Below are positions 1-7,071 of a stretch of DNA of 17,143 nucleotides, piece by piece. Numbering within the stretch: position 1 is the first letter of the stretch; every line of letters begins with the position of its first letter. Under the pieces are notes generated by a model that saw only the letters and a program-made list of their open reading frames with translations, was not told the origin of the DNA and did not search any database. The position numbers were made by a program, and so were the translations under genes. The DNA is from an uncultured Clostridia bacterium (GTDB taxonomy: Bacteria > Bacillota > Clostridia > Oscillospirales > Acutalibacteraceae): positions 1-17,143 of the forward strand of contig CALYOC010000002.1 of NCBI GenBank assembly GCA_945227095.1, given 5' to 3'.

Positions 1-1
1 A

Positions 2-475
2 ATCGGCGCGCATGAGAGCGGCAGAATCGGCGAGGACCCCAGCGGAATTCCCAATAACCTTATGCCCTATATAACACAAGTCGCAATCGGTAAAAGACCG
101 TACTTAAATGTATTCGGTGATGATTATGACACTCATGACGGAACGGGAGTCAGGGATTATATCCATGTTGTCGACTTGGCGCGCGGTCATATCAAAGCCG
201 TGGCACAGGCACTTGAAAACACAGGACTTTACACATACAACTTAGGCACAGGTGTGGGATACAGCGTACTCGATGTCGTTCATGCCTTTGAAAAGGCATA
301 CGGAAAAGAACTGCCGTATAAAATTATGCCGCGCCGTCCCGGAGATTTGGCAACTGTATATTCCGACCCTTCCAAGGCGAAGGAAAAGCTCGGCTGGGAG
401 GCGGAGTACGGCATAGAGAGAATGTGTGAGGACAGCTGGCGCTGGCAGAAGAACAATCCCAAGGGATATGTTTAA
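2..475 (+). CDS. galE: UDP-glucose 4-epimerase, C-terminal part (5' end outside window)
   Basis: This gene interconverts UDP-glucose and UDP-galactose in the cytoplasm (Leloir pathway, supply of sugar nucleotides for surface polysaccharide). The reading frame is open from base 2, upstream of the first ATG at 62, and begins [20 protein letters not shown], a conserved GalE stretch, so the ATG at 62 is internal and about 157 C-terminal residues are present. Family motifs seen are the PNNLMPYI segment, the substrate-contacting [20 protein letters not shown] block, the YNLGTG segment and the [17 protein letters not shown] block near the end. The Rossmann NAD-binding half and the YxxxK catalytic motif lie outside the window. 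The gene ends in TAA and is followed within 20 bases by a terminator, so it is the last gene of its transcript. Confidence 0.97.
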   Translation: MGAHESGRIGEDPSGIPNNLMPYITQVAIGKRPYLNVFGDDYDTHDGTGVRDYIHVVDLARGHIKAVAQALENTGLYTYNLGTGVGYSVLDVVHAFEKAYGKELPYKIMPRRPGDLATVYSDPSKAKEKLGWEAEYGIERMCEDSWRWQKNNPKGYV

Positions 476-488
476 TTGATAAATCGGT

Positions 489-521
489 AAAAGGAAGAAC
501 CGCGAGGGTTCTTCCTTTTTT
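489..521 (+). terminator. Rho-independent terminator of galE
   Basis: An 11-bp perfect stem (AAGGAAGAACC at 491-501 with GGTTCTTCCTT at 507-517) with a 5-base loop runs into a T-rich tail. It lies 15 bases past the galE stop. Confidence 0.93.
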
Positions 522-584
522 ATCCGAAATATTTGAACTCGTTGAAAACTGTTTTATACGTGCCTGTCGGCTTATAATTATAAG

Positions 585-623
585 AAATGTTCCCTTTTAG
601 ATGAGATTTAAAAGGGAACATTT
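585..623 (-). terminator. Terminator hairpin at the end of the exporter/yfbR transcript (possibly bidirectional)
   Basis: A perfect 14-bp inverted repeat (AAATGTTCCCTTTT at 585-598, AAAAGGGAACATTT at 610-623) with an 11-base loop sits 18 bases beyond the yfbR stop. The U tract is weak on the minus side and T/A-rich on the plus side, so it may stop both convergent transcripts. Confidence 0.75.
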
Positions 624-641
624 TATTATTTATATTCTTTA

Positions 642-1226
642 TCAGTACCTTGTGTGGTCGTCGAGAGTTTGGGAGAAGCTCGGCAGGAATTTTTCCATAA
701 AGTATTTAACCTCCGGCAATTCGCTCTCGCCCAGCCATTTTAAGGTCGCCTCTTTAGCGCCGCTGAATTCGCCGTTTCCGCTCTTTTCTTCCTCGGTGCA
801 CTTTATCAGCGCGGAGATTTTGTCGGCGGCCTTTACGACGGCGGCAATATCCTTATCCCTGCCGTCTTCTTTTAAGAGCGATTCGTATTCCGAGCGGAGC
901 TCGTCGGGAATCATTTTTAAAAATCGTTCCACCGCCGTTCGCTCAACCTCGTCGTAGGCGGCTTTTGTCTTTTCGTTGAAGTATTTGACCGGTGTGGGCA
1001 AATCTCCCGTGAGAATCTCCGGCACGTCGTGATACAGTGCTACGACGGCTGCCTTATCCGCGTCAATATTGCCCCCGAACAGATTATTTCTTATCGTGGC
1101 GAGCGCGTGTGCTATAATTGCCACATCGTAAGAGTGTTCACTGAGGGTTTCGTACCTTGTGTTTCTCATAAGTCCCCAGCGGTTTATATATTTCATTCTT
1201 GAAATGAGTGCAAAGAATTGATTCAA
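642..1226 (-). CDS. yfbR: YfbR-type HD-domain 5'-deoxynucleotidase, TTG start
   Basis: The 194-residue product closely follows E. coli YfbR (199 residues as I recall it), a metal-dependent phosphohydrolase that removes phosphate from deoxyribonucleoside 5'-monophosphates in the cytoplasm. Family signatures are present in order: SRMKYINRWGLMRNTR (R16, W17), SEHS with H31, the HD pair H66-D67, the TGDLPTPVKYF block with D75, and D135 in KAADKIS. All expected metal and substrate residues appear intact. The start is a TTG, chosen because the match to YfbR begins there (MNQFFALISR) and because GGAGGA lies 8 bases upstream. That ribosome-binding site overlaps the end of the preceding gene, whose stop is only 4 bases upstream, so translation is probably coupled. 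It is the last gene of the membrane-protein operon, and its functional link to the exporter genes is unknown. Confidence 0.93.
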   Translation of the reverse strand: MNQFFALISRMKYINRWGLMRNTRYETLSEHSYDVAIIAHALATIRNNLFGGNIDADKAAVVALYHDVPEILTGDLPTPVKYFNEKTKAAYDEVERTAVERFLKMIPDELRSEYESLLKEDGRDKDIAAVVKAADKISALIKCTEEEKSGNGEFSGAKEATLKWLGESELPEVKYFMEKFLPSFSQTLDDHTRY

Positions 1227-1230
1227 CTTT

Positions 1231-1902
1231 TTATCCTCCGATTGTGCTCAGCGAGCCCCCAAATGCCTGTGAGCCGGAATATATGAGCGTGATAACGATA
1301 ATCGCGGTAAAAATTGCCGCAATTAAGAAATATACCCAGGATTTTTTAATTTCAAAATCTTTTTTAATACCGAGGTATATGAGAAGATACAGAACTGCCA
1401 TACAGACGGCAGAGAGTATAATACCCGCTGTTCCGGTCAGAAAGTTTCCGCTTTTTAATATAAATGTCATTGCTACCGAAATGCCTATCCAAGCGGCGTA
1501 AACCCACGAATTTTTTAAGTAGTAATATAGAACACTTCTGTATGTAACTGCGTTTTTACCTGCCTTCAGACCGCCGAAGAGTATTAAGGAGGTGACTATC
1601 CAGTTTACAAAAACACTCACAAAACCTACCAATGTGGAGAGAATTACGGTTATTGTAATAAGTGAGGCGGTGTATTCCTCATATACGGACTTGTCGGTGA
1701 AGTACATACTTGCAACGACATATACCGCGGCGAGCAGGGAAATTCCGAGCCAGATGAGCAGGGAGAGACCTATGTTGAATTTGTGAGGTATCTTTTCCTG
1801 ATTTTGAGAGATTTTTTCGCCGTCTGTGTTAGAGCCGATAAGCTTTTCGATTTCTTCATCGGTCCTCTTTTTTGAAAAGGGGCTGTTATCGTTTGACATC
1901 AT
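1231..1902 (-). CDS. Yip1-like multi-pass membrane protein, unknown function
   Basis: The product is about 223 residues. A charged, Ser/Asp/Glu/Lys-rich cytoplasmic N-terminal tail of roughly 40 residues (SKKRTDEEIEKLIGSNTDGE) is followed by about five hydrophobic segments. This layout resembles bacterial Yip1/DUF1282-type proteins, but I see no decisive motif. The frame is open further upstream to 2253, yet that extension is the antisense-free shadow of the SpoIIM-like gene in another frame. The true start is one of the tandem ATG codons at 1902 or 1899, preceded by AGGAGG. The TGA of the upstream gene is embedded in the ATGATG, so the two genes are translationally coupled. Yip1-like proteins often sit beside ABC exporters and peptide genes in Clostridia; here it may be an accessory or immunity factor, which is inference. 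Confidence 0.8.
   Translation of the reverse strand: MMSNDNSPFSKKRTDEEIEKLIGSNTDGEKISQNQEKIPHKFNIGLSLLIWLGISLLAAVYVVASMYFTDKSVYEEYTASLITITVILSTLVGFVSVFVNWIVTSLILFGGLKAGKNAVTYRSVLYYYLKNSWVYAAWIGISVAMTFILKSGNFLTGTAGIILSAVCMAVLYLLIYLGIKKDFEIKKSWVYFLIAAIFTAIIVITLIYSGSQAFGGSLSTIGG
1234..1239 (-). promoter_or_regulatory. Ribosome-binding site deciding the TTG start of yfbR
   Basis: GGAGGA on the minus strand, overlapping the last codons of the upstream gene, 7-8 bases before TTG at 1226. The next ATG is ten codons inside the conserved YfbR N-terminus, so the TTG is preferred. Confidence 0.8.
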
Positions 1903-2450
1903 ATTCCTCCTGCCTTTTGTGCTATTAAAGGTGTAATATATGCTTCGATTATTCCGGCTATCAAGAGCAGAACCGCCACTATAATCAGGGATTTTAGTAT
2001 GTTTACAATCTCCTTCTTGTATGGTATCTCTCTCTTTCCGGATATGTATTTTATCAATAAGTCCAGAAGTTTCATTCCGCCTGCGGCAGAGATGATAATT
2101 GCCGGCACTTCGAAAATCGAGTGTGGAACAATCAGCGCGAAGTATGTCAGCGCAGAGCCGCCCAGAGCCATATATGCAACGCCGCTGACTCCGATAATCG
2201 CACCGTTGAACAGCAGCAGAGCGGCACTTAATATTCCACAGCCGATAACGCATACCAGGCAGTGTAAAAAGTTGTTGATAAAGAAGTAGAGAAAACTTTC
2301 ACCCGATGAAAAGTTTTCAACTTGATTCATCGCGGAGGAGCCTGTCAAAAGGCTGCCTATTCCGAAAAAGCAAACCGCCCACCCCGCGAGGAAAAATGCG
2401 GCGCTTATTACGGTGAATTTTAAGTTCCCCTTTTTTAAAAACCAAAACAT
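1899..2450 (-). CDS. Stage II sporulation protein M family (SpoIIM/DUF95) membrane protein
   Basis: The product has 183 residues with about five membrane segments and the diagnostic family motif near residues 106-127: ALIVPHSIFEVPAIIISAAG (P109, H110, E114). DUF95/SpoIIM proteins include the engulfment protein SpoIIM and also a membrane protein found consistently in circular bacteriocin loci, where it is needed for maturation or secretion. The setting here, between an ABC-2 permease and a Yip1-like protein and a few kilobases downstream of a small cationic peptide gene, suits the second role better than sporulation: no spoIID/P/Q-type neighbour is seen. Its ATG overlaps the permease stop by one base (TGATG), and its own stop overlaps the next start, so the three genes are coupled. 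The peptide link is inference. Confidence 0.88.
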   Translation of the reverse strand: MFWFLKKGNLKFTVISAAFFLAGWAVCFFGIGSLLTGSSAMNQVENFSSGESFLYFFINNFLHCLVCVIGCGILSAALLLFNGAIIGVSGVAYMALGGSALTYFALIVPHSIFEVPAIIISAAGGMKLLDLLIKYISGKREIPYKKEIVNILKSLIIVAVLLLIAGIIEAYITPLIAQKAGGI

Positions 2451-3433
2451 CAGTTATAAACGTCCCTTTGTTCAAATATTACAAAACTTGCTCCGACAAA
2501 CAGTACGGTCCAGATTGCGCAGGTCAGCAGCGCGGTCCAAAGTGCGGAAGAGCCTGTCACATACGGACTCCAGAGCTGATAGTTGCCTTGCAGGTTGAAG
2601 AAAAGATGCCGCCAAACGACATTGTTTGTGAGCTTTTCCGAGCTGATAAATGTCGGAATGAGCGCGGCTACAATGGGAAGTATGATTGTAACCGGCGTGT
2701 TTTTTGTCAGAATTGAGATGAAGAATGCAAATGAAGCGAACATAAATGCTTCGAGTATTGCCATCAATGCGAGCATAATAAGCCTTGCCCAAGCGGGTAC
2801 GGCGGTGAGTCTGCCGGAGAGAAAAACCATTTTCAGGCAGTTCCAGGGCTCCGGATTGGCCTGCTTGCTTATCAGGAAATATGCAATCGAGGCAATCAGG
2901 GTAAGTATCGCCGCGCTGAAAATGAATTCAATGACGGCGGTGAACAGAGCCAGGAGTTTTCCGCCTATTATTTCATCTCGCCTGTGACCTGAGATGAGGC
3001 TGAGCTTAATTGTAGAGTTCGAGTATTCCTGCGACACCATAACGGAGACAATAACGCTCAGCACGATGGCTAAAATGCTTGTGCTTTCAAACGCTTGCTC
3101 GACGAAACCGGGTATTCCGCATTCCTCGTTGATGTTGTTTTCGGCGGCAAACTTTGCCGTCTCGGAATCCTCTGTCTGAATATGCTGTATGGCGCCGCCG
3201 TTTTTTTGCCATTCGAGCTGCTCCTCGAACTGCTTCTTTTCGCTTTCGGTCATATCCTTTTCGGCGGCGGAAATCTGCTCCTGCGTCCATTCAATAGTGT
3301 CACCGACGGAGTTTATGAGAGCGCCGTTGATATATCCCATAGCCGCAACAATTAAGGAAAAGATAATAAGACATATCCAAAATGTGACGCTGTGATGAAG
3401 CTTTTTTAATTCGAATTTGTATAGCTTAAACAT
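2450..3433 (-). CDS. ABC-2 type transporter permease (BcrB/NatB-like)
   Basis: The product has about 327 residues. One N-terminal membrane segment (residues ~17-40, after MFKLYKFELKKLHHSVTFW) is followed by a long, charged, extracytoplasmic loop of roughly 80 residues rich in Glu, Gln and Lys, then about five further hydrophobic segments. This is the classic layout of ABC-2 permeases of the bacitracin/lantibiotic-immunity type. The start at 3433 is chosen because GGAGGAG lies 4 bases upstream and because the ATPase gene upstream overlaps it by 8 bases. The longer open frame up to 3607 runs antisense-free through the ATPase coding region and is a shadow. It pairs with the ATPase at 3426-4178 to form one exporter. 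The substrate cannot be read from the sequence; a peptide is a reasonable guess from context. Confidence 0.88.
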   Translation of the reverse strand: MFKLYKFELKKLHHSVTFWICLIIFSLIVAAMGYINGALINSVGDTIEWTQEQISAAEKDMTESEKKQFEEQLEWQKNGGAIQHIQTEDSETAKFAAENNINEECGIPGFVEQAFESTSILAIVLSVIVSVMVSQEYSNSTIKLSLISGHRRDEIIGGKLLALFTAVIEFIFSAAILTLIASIAYFLISKQANPEPWNCLKMVFLSGRLTAVPAWARLIMLALMAILEAFMFASFAFFISILTKNTPVTIILPIVAALIPTFISSEKLTNNVVWRHLFFNLQGNYQLWSPYVTGSSALWTALLTCAIWTVLFVGASFVIFEQRDVYN

Positions 3434-4178
3434 TTGTCTCCTCCTGTTCCTTGAGAACTCTGAAAAATGCCTGCTCCAAGGTTTCTCCCTCTTTTGATTT
3501 AATATCCACGCTTCTGCCGTCGAGGAGCATAATACATTCGTCACATATGCTTTCAACCTCTTTGAGAATGTGGGAGGAAACGAGTATAGCCTTTCCTTTT
3601 TTTGCAAGTTTTGGGATAATTTTGTGAAGCTCGTTAATTCCTATGGGGTCTAAGCCGTTGAGCGGCTCGTCTAATATGAGAACCTTCGGGTCGTTCATCA
3701 GGCTCATACCTATACCGAGCCTCTGCTTCATTCCCAGCGAATATGTTTTTGCCTTATCGTCTATATAGCTTCTCATATCGAGAAAATCTATAATTTCTTC
3801 AATATATGTATCGATTTCCTCTCCCGTCTTTTCATCGACCTGCCTGTTCGATTTATCACAGCACAGACTTCTGAACATTTCGAGGTTTTGTCTGCCCGTA
3901 TAATCCTTGTAGAAGCAGGGGCTTTCTATTATTCCGCCGATTAGAGAGGTCGCCTTTTTAGTGTCCTTGTTTATGTCGTAACCGCATATGCTGACGCTTC
4001 CGCTGTCCGCCTTGATAAGGTGCATTATCATTCGCATGGTTGTGGTTTTTCCTGCGCCGTTAGGGCCGATAAACCCGACAACCTTACCTTCCTCAAGGTT
4101 GAAGCTGATTCCGTTTACAATGGGCTTACCTTTAATCGTCTTTGTCAGATTCTTAACTTCTAAAAAAACTTCTGCCAT
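3426..4178 (-). CDS. ABC transporter ATP-binding protein (BcrA-like), ATPase 2
   Basis: The 250-residue cytoplasmic ATPase has all nucleotide-binding motifs: Walker A GPNGAGKT (38-45), ABC signature YSLGMKQR (146-153), Walker B VLILDEP (166-172), a D-loop GLDP, and the switch His in SSHIL (H203). The YSLGMKQRLGIG form and the LNGLDPIGI segment are typical of the BcrA/DrrA class that serves peptide-antibiotic and lantibiotic immunity exporters. It ends in TAA and overlaps the ABC-2 permease gene by 8 bases, so the two form one transporter. The preceding gene ends 4 bases before the ATG, and the weak AGGA-type ribosome-binding site lies in its last codons, which points to coupling. Confidence 0.93.
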   Translation of the reverse strand: MAEVFLEVKNLTKTIKGKPIVNGISFNLEEGKVVGFIGPNGAGKTTTMRMIMHLIKADSGSVSICGYDINKDTKKATSLIGGIIESPCFYKDYTGRQNLEMFRSLCCDKSNRQVDEKTGEEIDTYIEEIIDFLDMRSYIDDKAKTYSLGMKQRLGIGMSLMNDPKVLILDEPLNGLDPIGINELHKIIPKLAKKGKAILVSSHILKEVESICDECIMLLDGRSVDIKSKEGETLEQAFFRVLKEQEETNV

Positions 4179-4182
4179 ATGT

Positions 4183-5679
4183 TTATCCTTTCGATATTGC
4201 CAGATTTTCCGTGATTGCCTGGGTGTATTTGTTTATCTTTTTACCCTGTCCTTCGAGGCTCATAGCCCAGATAAAAATCATAATAATGCACAGCGGCACC
4301 ACGGCAAACCAGATTAGGTGTATGTATTTGGAATCCATTAGGATTTGATATATTATTGATATTGTAATTACTACGATGTAAAGAACCATTTTCAACATAA
4401 AAGAGCCAACAGCTTTTAAAATGGCCTTTTTCCCGTCCGTTTTCATCTTCATCTTGAGAGTCACTATGCTCTTGTTTAGTATCATAGCCAGCGGGAATGA
4501 AATGCACATATACATCACCAGCCAAAGCGCGCATTTTTCCGCCGTAAAGTCGTCGGAAATTATAAATGCAAATACGCTCATCGGGATAAACCAAAAGACA
4601 TTTGATATAAGTACGACGAGGTCCTTTGAAAGCAGTATGTACTTTCTGTCCACGGGGGAGAGAAGCGTAATCCAGCCGCTGAAGGAATCTCCGGCAAAGG
4701 GCTTTTGCAGAATTGTCGAGTAGATTTGGATAATAATACCTGCGTAGCAGAGGCTCAGCCACTCGTTTTTGAAATAGACCGAGGTCTGTCCGAGAGGGAT
4801 TTTTGTGATTCCCCAGGAGATTAAAACCCATATGACGACATTGATAATGAGGGTGATGTTGTTGCGAAGCATAACCTTGTAGTCTTTTATCATCAGCCAT
4901 TTGAGCTGTCTTTTTATCGGCAGGGCATGTATTGCCGAGCAGACGAGGTTGAAATGAGAAACCTCGTTCTTTACGGACTTAAACCTGTCGAAAAATCTTT
5001 GAGGAATCTTGCCTACCGTAATGTATGCCGCAAGGGCAAGCACGAGTGCAATCGCGCTCAGCCAGCAGGTTTTCCCGCGGCACCTTTGCAGGAGAATGAC
5101 AACCGCGCTCGCTTTTCCGTGCAGGAAGAAGGGCAGTACACCCAATATGATTACAATAATTGTCGCAACAATGTTGATAATGTTCTTCCTGCCGCATTTT
5201 TCCTTCCAAAGGCAGGCGACCTCGCATATGAGAAGCAGAGCGATAACGCTCACAATCAGACATATGATAACGAGATATGCCGGGATTTTTGCTTCATATT
5301 TTATTCCTGCGAAAACGCTCGCAATGAAAAGCGAGGTGGATATGAGAGAAATCGGATTTAGGAACTTTCGTAAAAATCTTAAAAACAGCACTTGTCCCAT
5401 ACCCATTGGGAAAAGGCTCATGCTCTTGTAGTCCGTCAACTCTCTGTCGTCTGCAATCATAACTCCCGCCAATTCGAAGAATATGGCGAAGTGCGCGTAC
5501 CAAATGATACCCCAGCTCTCACCGAAAACTTTAAAGTAAAAAAGTAAGAACGGAAGCAGGGTGCTCACCAGGCAGGAGAGAATGTTTATTATCAGTCCCA
5601 CCGGGCCGTTGTCGCGCAGGGAGCCCTGACCGCTTTCTATTATTCCGATTTTCAGAATTTGCTTAATTTTTTGTAACAT
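4183..5679 (-). CDS. Large multi-pass ABC exporter membrane protein
   Basis: The 498-residue product has roughly eleven to twelve hydrophobic segments and no ATPase motifs. Its overall layout, with short cytoplasmic Lys/Arg-rich loops and a repeated two-half arrangement (a second half restarting near LPIKRQLKWLMIKDYKVMLR), resembles proteins annotated as putative ABC exporter permeases in Clostridia. I recognise the type rather than a named family. The start at 5679 has an AGGAT element 8 bases upstream. The ATPase gene 5706-6440 ends 26 bases before this start, so the pair probably makes one transporter. It carries its own downstream partner pair (ATPase 2 and ABC-2 permease), making two transporter modules in one operon. 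Substrate unknown. Confidence 0.8.
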   Translation of the reverse strand: MLQKIKQILKIGIIESGQGSLRDNGPVGLIINILSCLVSTLLPFLLFYFKVFGESWGIIWYAHFAIFFELAGVMIADDRELTDYKSMSLFPMGMGQVLFLRFLRKFLNPISLISTSLFIASVFAGIKYEAKIPAYLVIICLIVSVIALLLICEVACLWKEKCGRKNIINIVATIIVIILGVLPFFLHGKASAVVILLQRCRGKTCWLSAIALVLALAAYITVGKIPQRFFDRFKSVKNEVSHFNLVCSAIHALPIKRQLKWLMIKDYKVMLRNNITLIINVVIWVLISWGITKIPLGQTSVYFKNEWLSLCYAGIIIQIYSTILQKPFAGDSFSGWITLLSPVDRKYILLSKDLVVLISNVFWFIPMSVFAFIISDDFTAEKCALWLVMYMCISFPLAMILNKSIVTLKMKMKTDGKKAILKAVGSFMLKMVLYIVVITISIIYQILMDSKYIHLIWFAVVPLCIIMIFIWAMSLEGQGKKINKYTQAITENLAISKG

Positions 5680-5705
5680 ACGCTTTATCCTGTTTCGAGT
5701 CAGTA

Positions 5706-6440
5706 TTATTCTTCGTCCGAATTGCCGTTGAGGTTGAGCTTTTCGACAAGCTCAATAAATTCGTTTTCAAGGCTTGTTCCGTCGAGGTCGGCCTTGTTGT
5801 ACTCTTTGGCGATTTCTCCTTTATTTAGGATGATGTATCTTGAACATACCGATTGAACTTGGTCGAGAATGTGACTGCTCATAATGATGGAGCAGCCGTT
5901 TGAAACGAGGTCCTCCATAATCAGTCTCATTGAGTGCTGTGAAATGGGGTCAACGCTTTCAAACGGTTCGTCTAAAATCAGCATTGAGGGGCTGTGAATT
6001 ATCGACGCGGCAAAGGCAGTTTTCTTTTTCATTCCCGTGGAAAGCTTTTTGATGGATTTGTTTTTCCAATCGTTCATCTCAAGTTTTTCAAACAGAAAGT
6101 CTGTTTTTTCCTTCGCCTCGTCCTCCGGGACGCTGTACATAGCGGACAGGAAGTTGAGCAGTTCCAAAGGGGAGAACATTTCGTATGTGCTCATTTCACT
6201 CGGCATATATCCCAATTTAAAGCGAACCTTCGGCTTAAATCCGCCCACGGTGTCGCCGTCCAACAGCACGGTGCCCTGAGTGGGTGCCAATATACCGTTG
6301 AGTATATTCAGAAGTGTCGTTTTACCTGCGCCGTTGGGACCGATAAGTCCGACGAATTCACCGTCACCGACAGTGAATGACAGGTCCTTTAGCGCTAAAA
6401 ATTTGCCGTATTTGTGACTGACATTTTTTATTTCCAGCAT
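5706..6440 (-). CDS. ABC transporter ATP-binding protein, ATPase 1 (first gene of the exporter operon)
   Basis: The 244-residue cytoplasmic ATPase carries Walker A GPNGAGKT (34-41), signature LSTGM (133-137), Walker B MLILDEP (153-159) with the catalytic Glu, and the switch His in MSSHIL (H190). LSTGMKKK in place of LSGGQ is common in ABC-2/CcmA-class exporters. The start at 6440 has GGGGAG 6 bases upstream and sits about 32 bases after the predicted transcription start of the promoter at 6479-6507. It is the first gene of a seven-gene minus-strand operon and most likely energises the 498-residue membrane protein that follows. It shares only the general fold motifs with ATPase 2, so the two are not a recent duplication. 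Confidence 0.93.
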   Translation of the reverse strand: MLEIKNVSHKYGKFLALKDLSFTVGDGEFVGLIGPNGAGKTTLLNILNGILAPTQGTVLLDGDTVGGFKPKVRFKLGYMPSEMSTYEMFSPLELLNFLSAMYSVPEDEAKEKTDFLFEKLEMNDWKNKSIKKLSTGMKKKTAFAASIIHSPSMLILDEPFESVDPISQHSMRLIMEDLVSNGCSIIMSSHILDQVQSVCSRYIILNKGEIAKEYNKADLDGTSLENEFIELVEKLNLNGNSDEE

Positions 6441-6478
6441 ATTTTACTCCCCATATTGTTTAAGATATATTATTTAAT

Positions 6479-6507
6479 ATTATATAAGATATCTAAAATT
6501 TATTCAA
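6479..6507 (-). promoter_or_regulatory. Sigma-A promoter of the exporter operon
   Basis: Minus strand: -35 TTGAAT at 6507-6502, a 17-base spacer, -10 TATAAT at 6484-6479. The predicted start near 6472 leaves a leader of about 30 bases before ATPase 1. The surroundings are extremely A/T-rich. Confidence 0.75.
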
Positions 6508-6560
6508 TGCGAATATATAACAATTAAACAGATAATTATTTGTAATATCATACAAAACAA

Positions 6561-6590
6561 GAAAAACCCACTGCAAAAAGCAGTGGGTGA
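6561..6590 (-). terminator. Terminator of the small-peptide transcript
   Basis: Read on the minus strand: ACCCACTGC, loop TTTTT, GCAGTGGGT, then TTTTC. The 9-bp perfect stem with U tract is a textbook Rho-independent terminator. It separates the peptide gene from the exporter promoter just downstream and lies about 190 bases past the peptide stop. Confidence 0.9.
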
Positions 6591-6777
6591 CGAAACATTA
6601 TGCAAGAAATTGACATATAGTCGTTATAATGGTTTTTGACCGAGCGCGAATAACTCAGTCAGATTTTGATTCGCATATAAAAGCCAAAATCAATATGACT
6701 TTGACCAATACTTAATATTAAGTATTATTAAAAGTTAAGTACCGATTGAACCGCTCAAAGCGGCCCTTTAATAAAGA
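6591..6777 (-). other. Long 3' untranslated region of the peptide mRNA
   Basis: About 190 bases separate the peptide stop from its terminator. No credible reading frame with a ribosome-binding site is visible on either strand. It holds a small GC hairpin (CCGCT/AGCGG near 6750-6764), the 20-bp palindrome at 6707-6726, and a loose inverted repeat (GATTTTG at 6662-6668, CAAAATC at 6685-6691). Confidence 0.5.
6707..6726. repeat. 20-bp perfect palindrome
   Basis: AATACTTAATATTAAGTATT reads identically on both strands with no spacer. It lies in the 3' untranslated stretch of the peptide gene, so it could be a protein-binding site or simply a fold in the RNA. The A/T richness lowers its weight. 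Confidence 0.6.
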
Positions 6778-7020
6778 TTAAAGGGCAGCTACGAGTTTGG
6801 AAACAATTGTACCAACGGGACCTGCGAGAACAGCAAGTACCGGGAATTGTGCAGCGAGGTATGTGCAGAGAGCAGCAACACCCTTCTGTACAAGGAATTT
6901 AACGATAGACTGAGCAACAGCAGGAGTCAAGTACTTGGAAAGAACAGCAACAGTCTTGTTCTCGCCGTATTTAACGTATTGTTTCTCAATCCATTTTGCA
7001 ACGAGTTTAGCAACTTTCAT
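6778..7020 (-). CDS. 80-residue cationic hydrophobic peptide, candidate bacteriocin precursor
   Basis: No named family is recognised. The product has ten Lys, two Glu and no Arg, Asp or His (net charge about +8), with one Cys (C52). Residues 2-18 place Lys at 2, 5, 9, 13 and 17, an amphipathic helix; residues 34-58 and 60-80 are Ala/Val/Leu-rich helical stretches ending PVGTIVSKLVAAL. The first Met is the only one. There is no Gly-Gly leader, no Sec signal with an AxA site, and no Ser/Thr/Cys cluster of the lantibiotic type. The size and helix-rich, Lys-rich, hydrophobic make-up fit circular or leaderless bacteriocins, and the DUF95 and ABC genes downstream support the circular kind. AAAGGGG lies about 10 bases before the ATG. 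Its promoter is near-perfect, so strong expression is expected. Alternatives are a membrane-active toxin or a structural small protein. Confidence 0.75.
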   Translation of the reverse strand: MKVAKLVAKWIEKQYVKYGENKTVAVLSKYLTPAVAQSIVKFLVQKGVAALCTYLAAQFPVLAVLAGPVGTIVSKLVAAL

Positions 7021-7028
7021 CAGTCAAC

Positions 7029-7037
7029 TTCCCCTTT
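7029..7037 (-). promoter_or_regulatory. Ribosome-binding site of the peptide gene
   Basis: AAAGGGGAA on the minus strand, ending 8 bases before the ATG at 7020. It supports this start and shows the gene is meant to be translated. Confidence 0.75.
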
Positions 7038-7071
7038 CAATAAATTTTGCATAATGCTTTTCGACAACATA

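Noticed and set aside
1903..2253. N-terminal extension of the Yip1-like gene back to 2253
   Set aside because: It lies in another frame of the SpoIIM-like gene, is rich in Arg/Cys/Ser without structure, and a clear AGGAGG precedes the ATG at 1902.
1899..2450. True sporulation gene spoIIM
   Set aside because: The family motif fits, but it is embedded in a transporter operon with no other sporulation gene, and the family includes non-sporulation members.
3434..3607. N-terminal extension of the ABC-2 permease
   Set aside because: It overlaps the ATPase 2 coding sequence out of frame; the start at 3433 has a strong ribosome-binding site.
4927..5431. Plus-strand open frames opposite the exporter membrane protein
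   Set aside because: They are antisense shadows without ribosome-binding sites or recognisable protein features.
6610..6630. TTGACA and TATAAT on the plus strand as a promoter
   Set aside because: The spacer is only 9 bases and no plus-strand gene follows.
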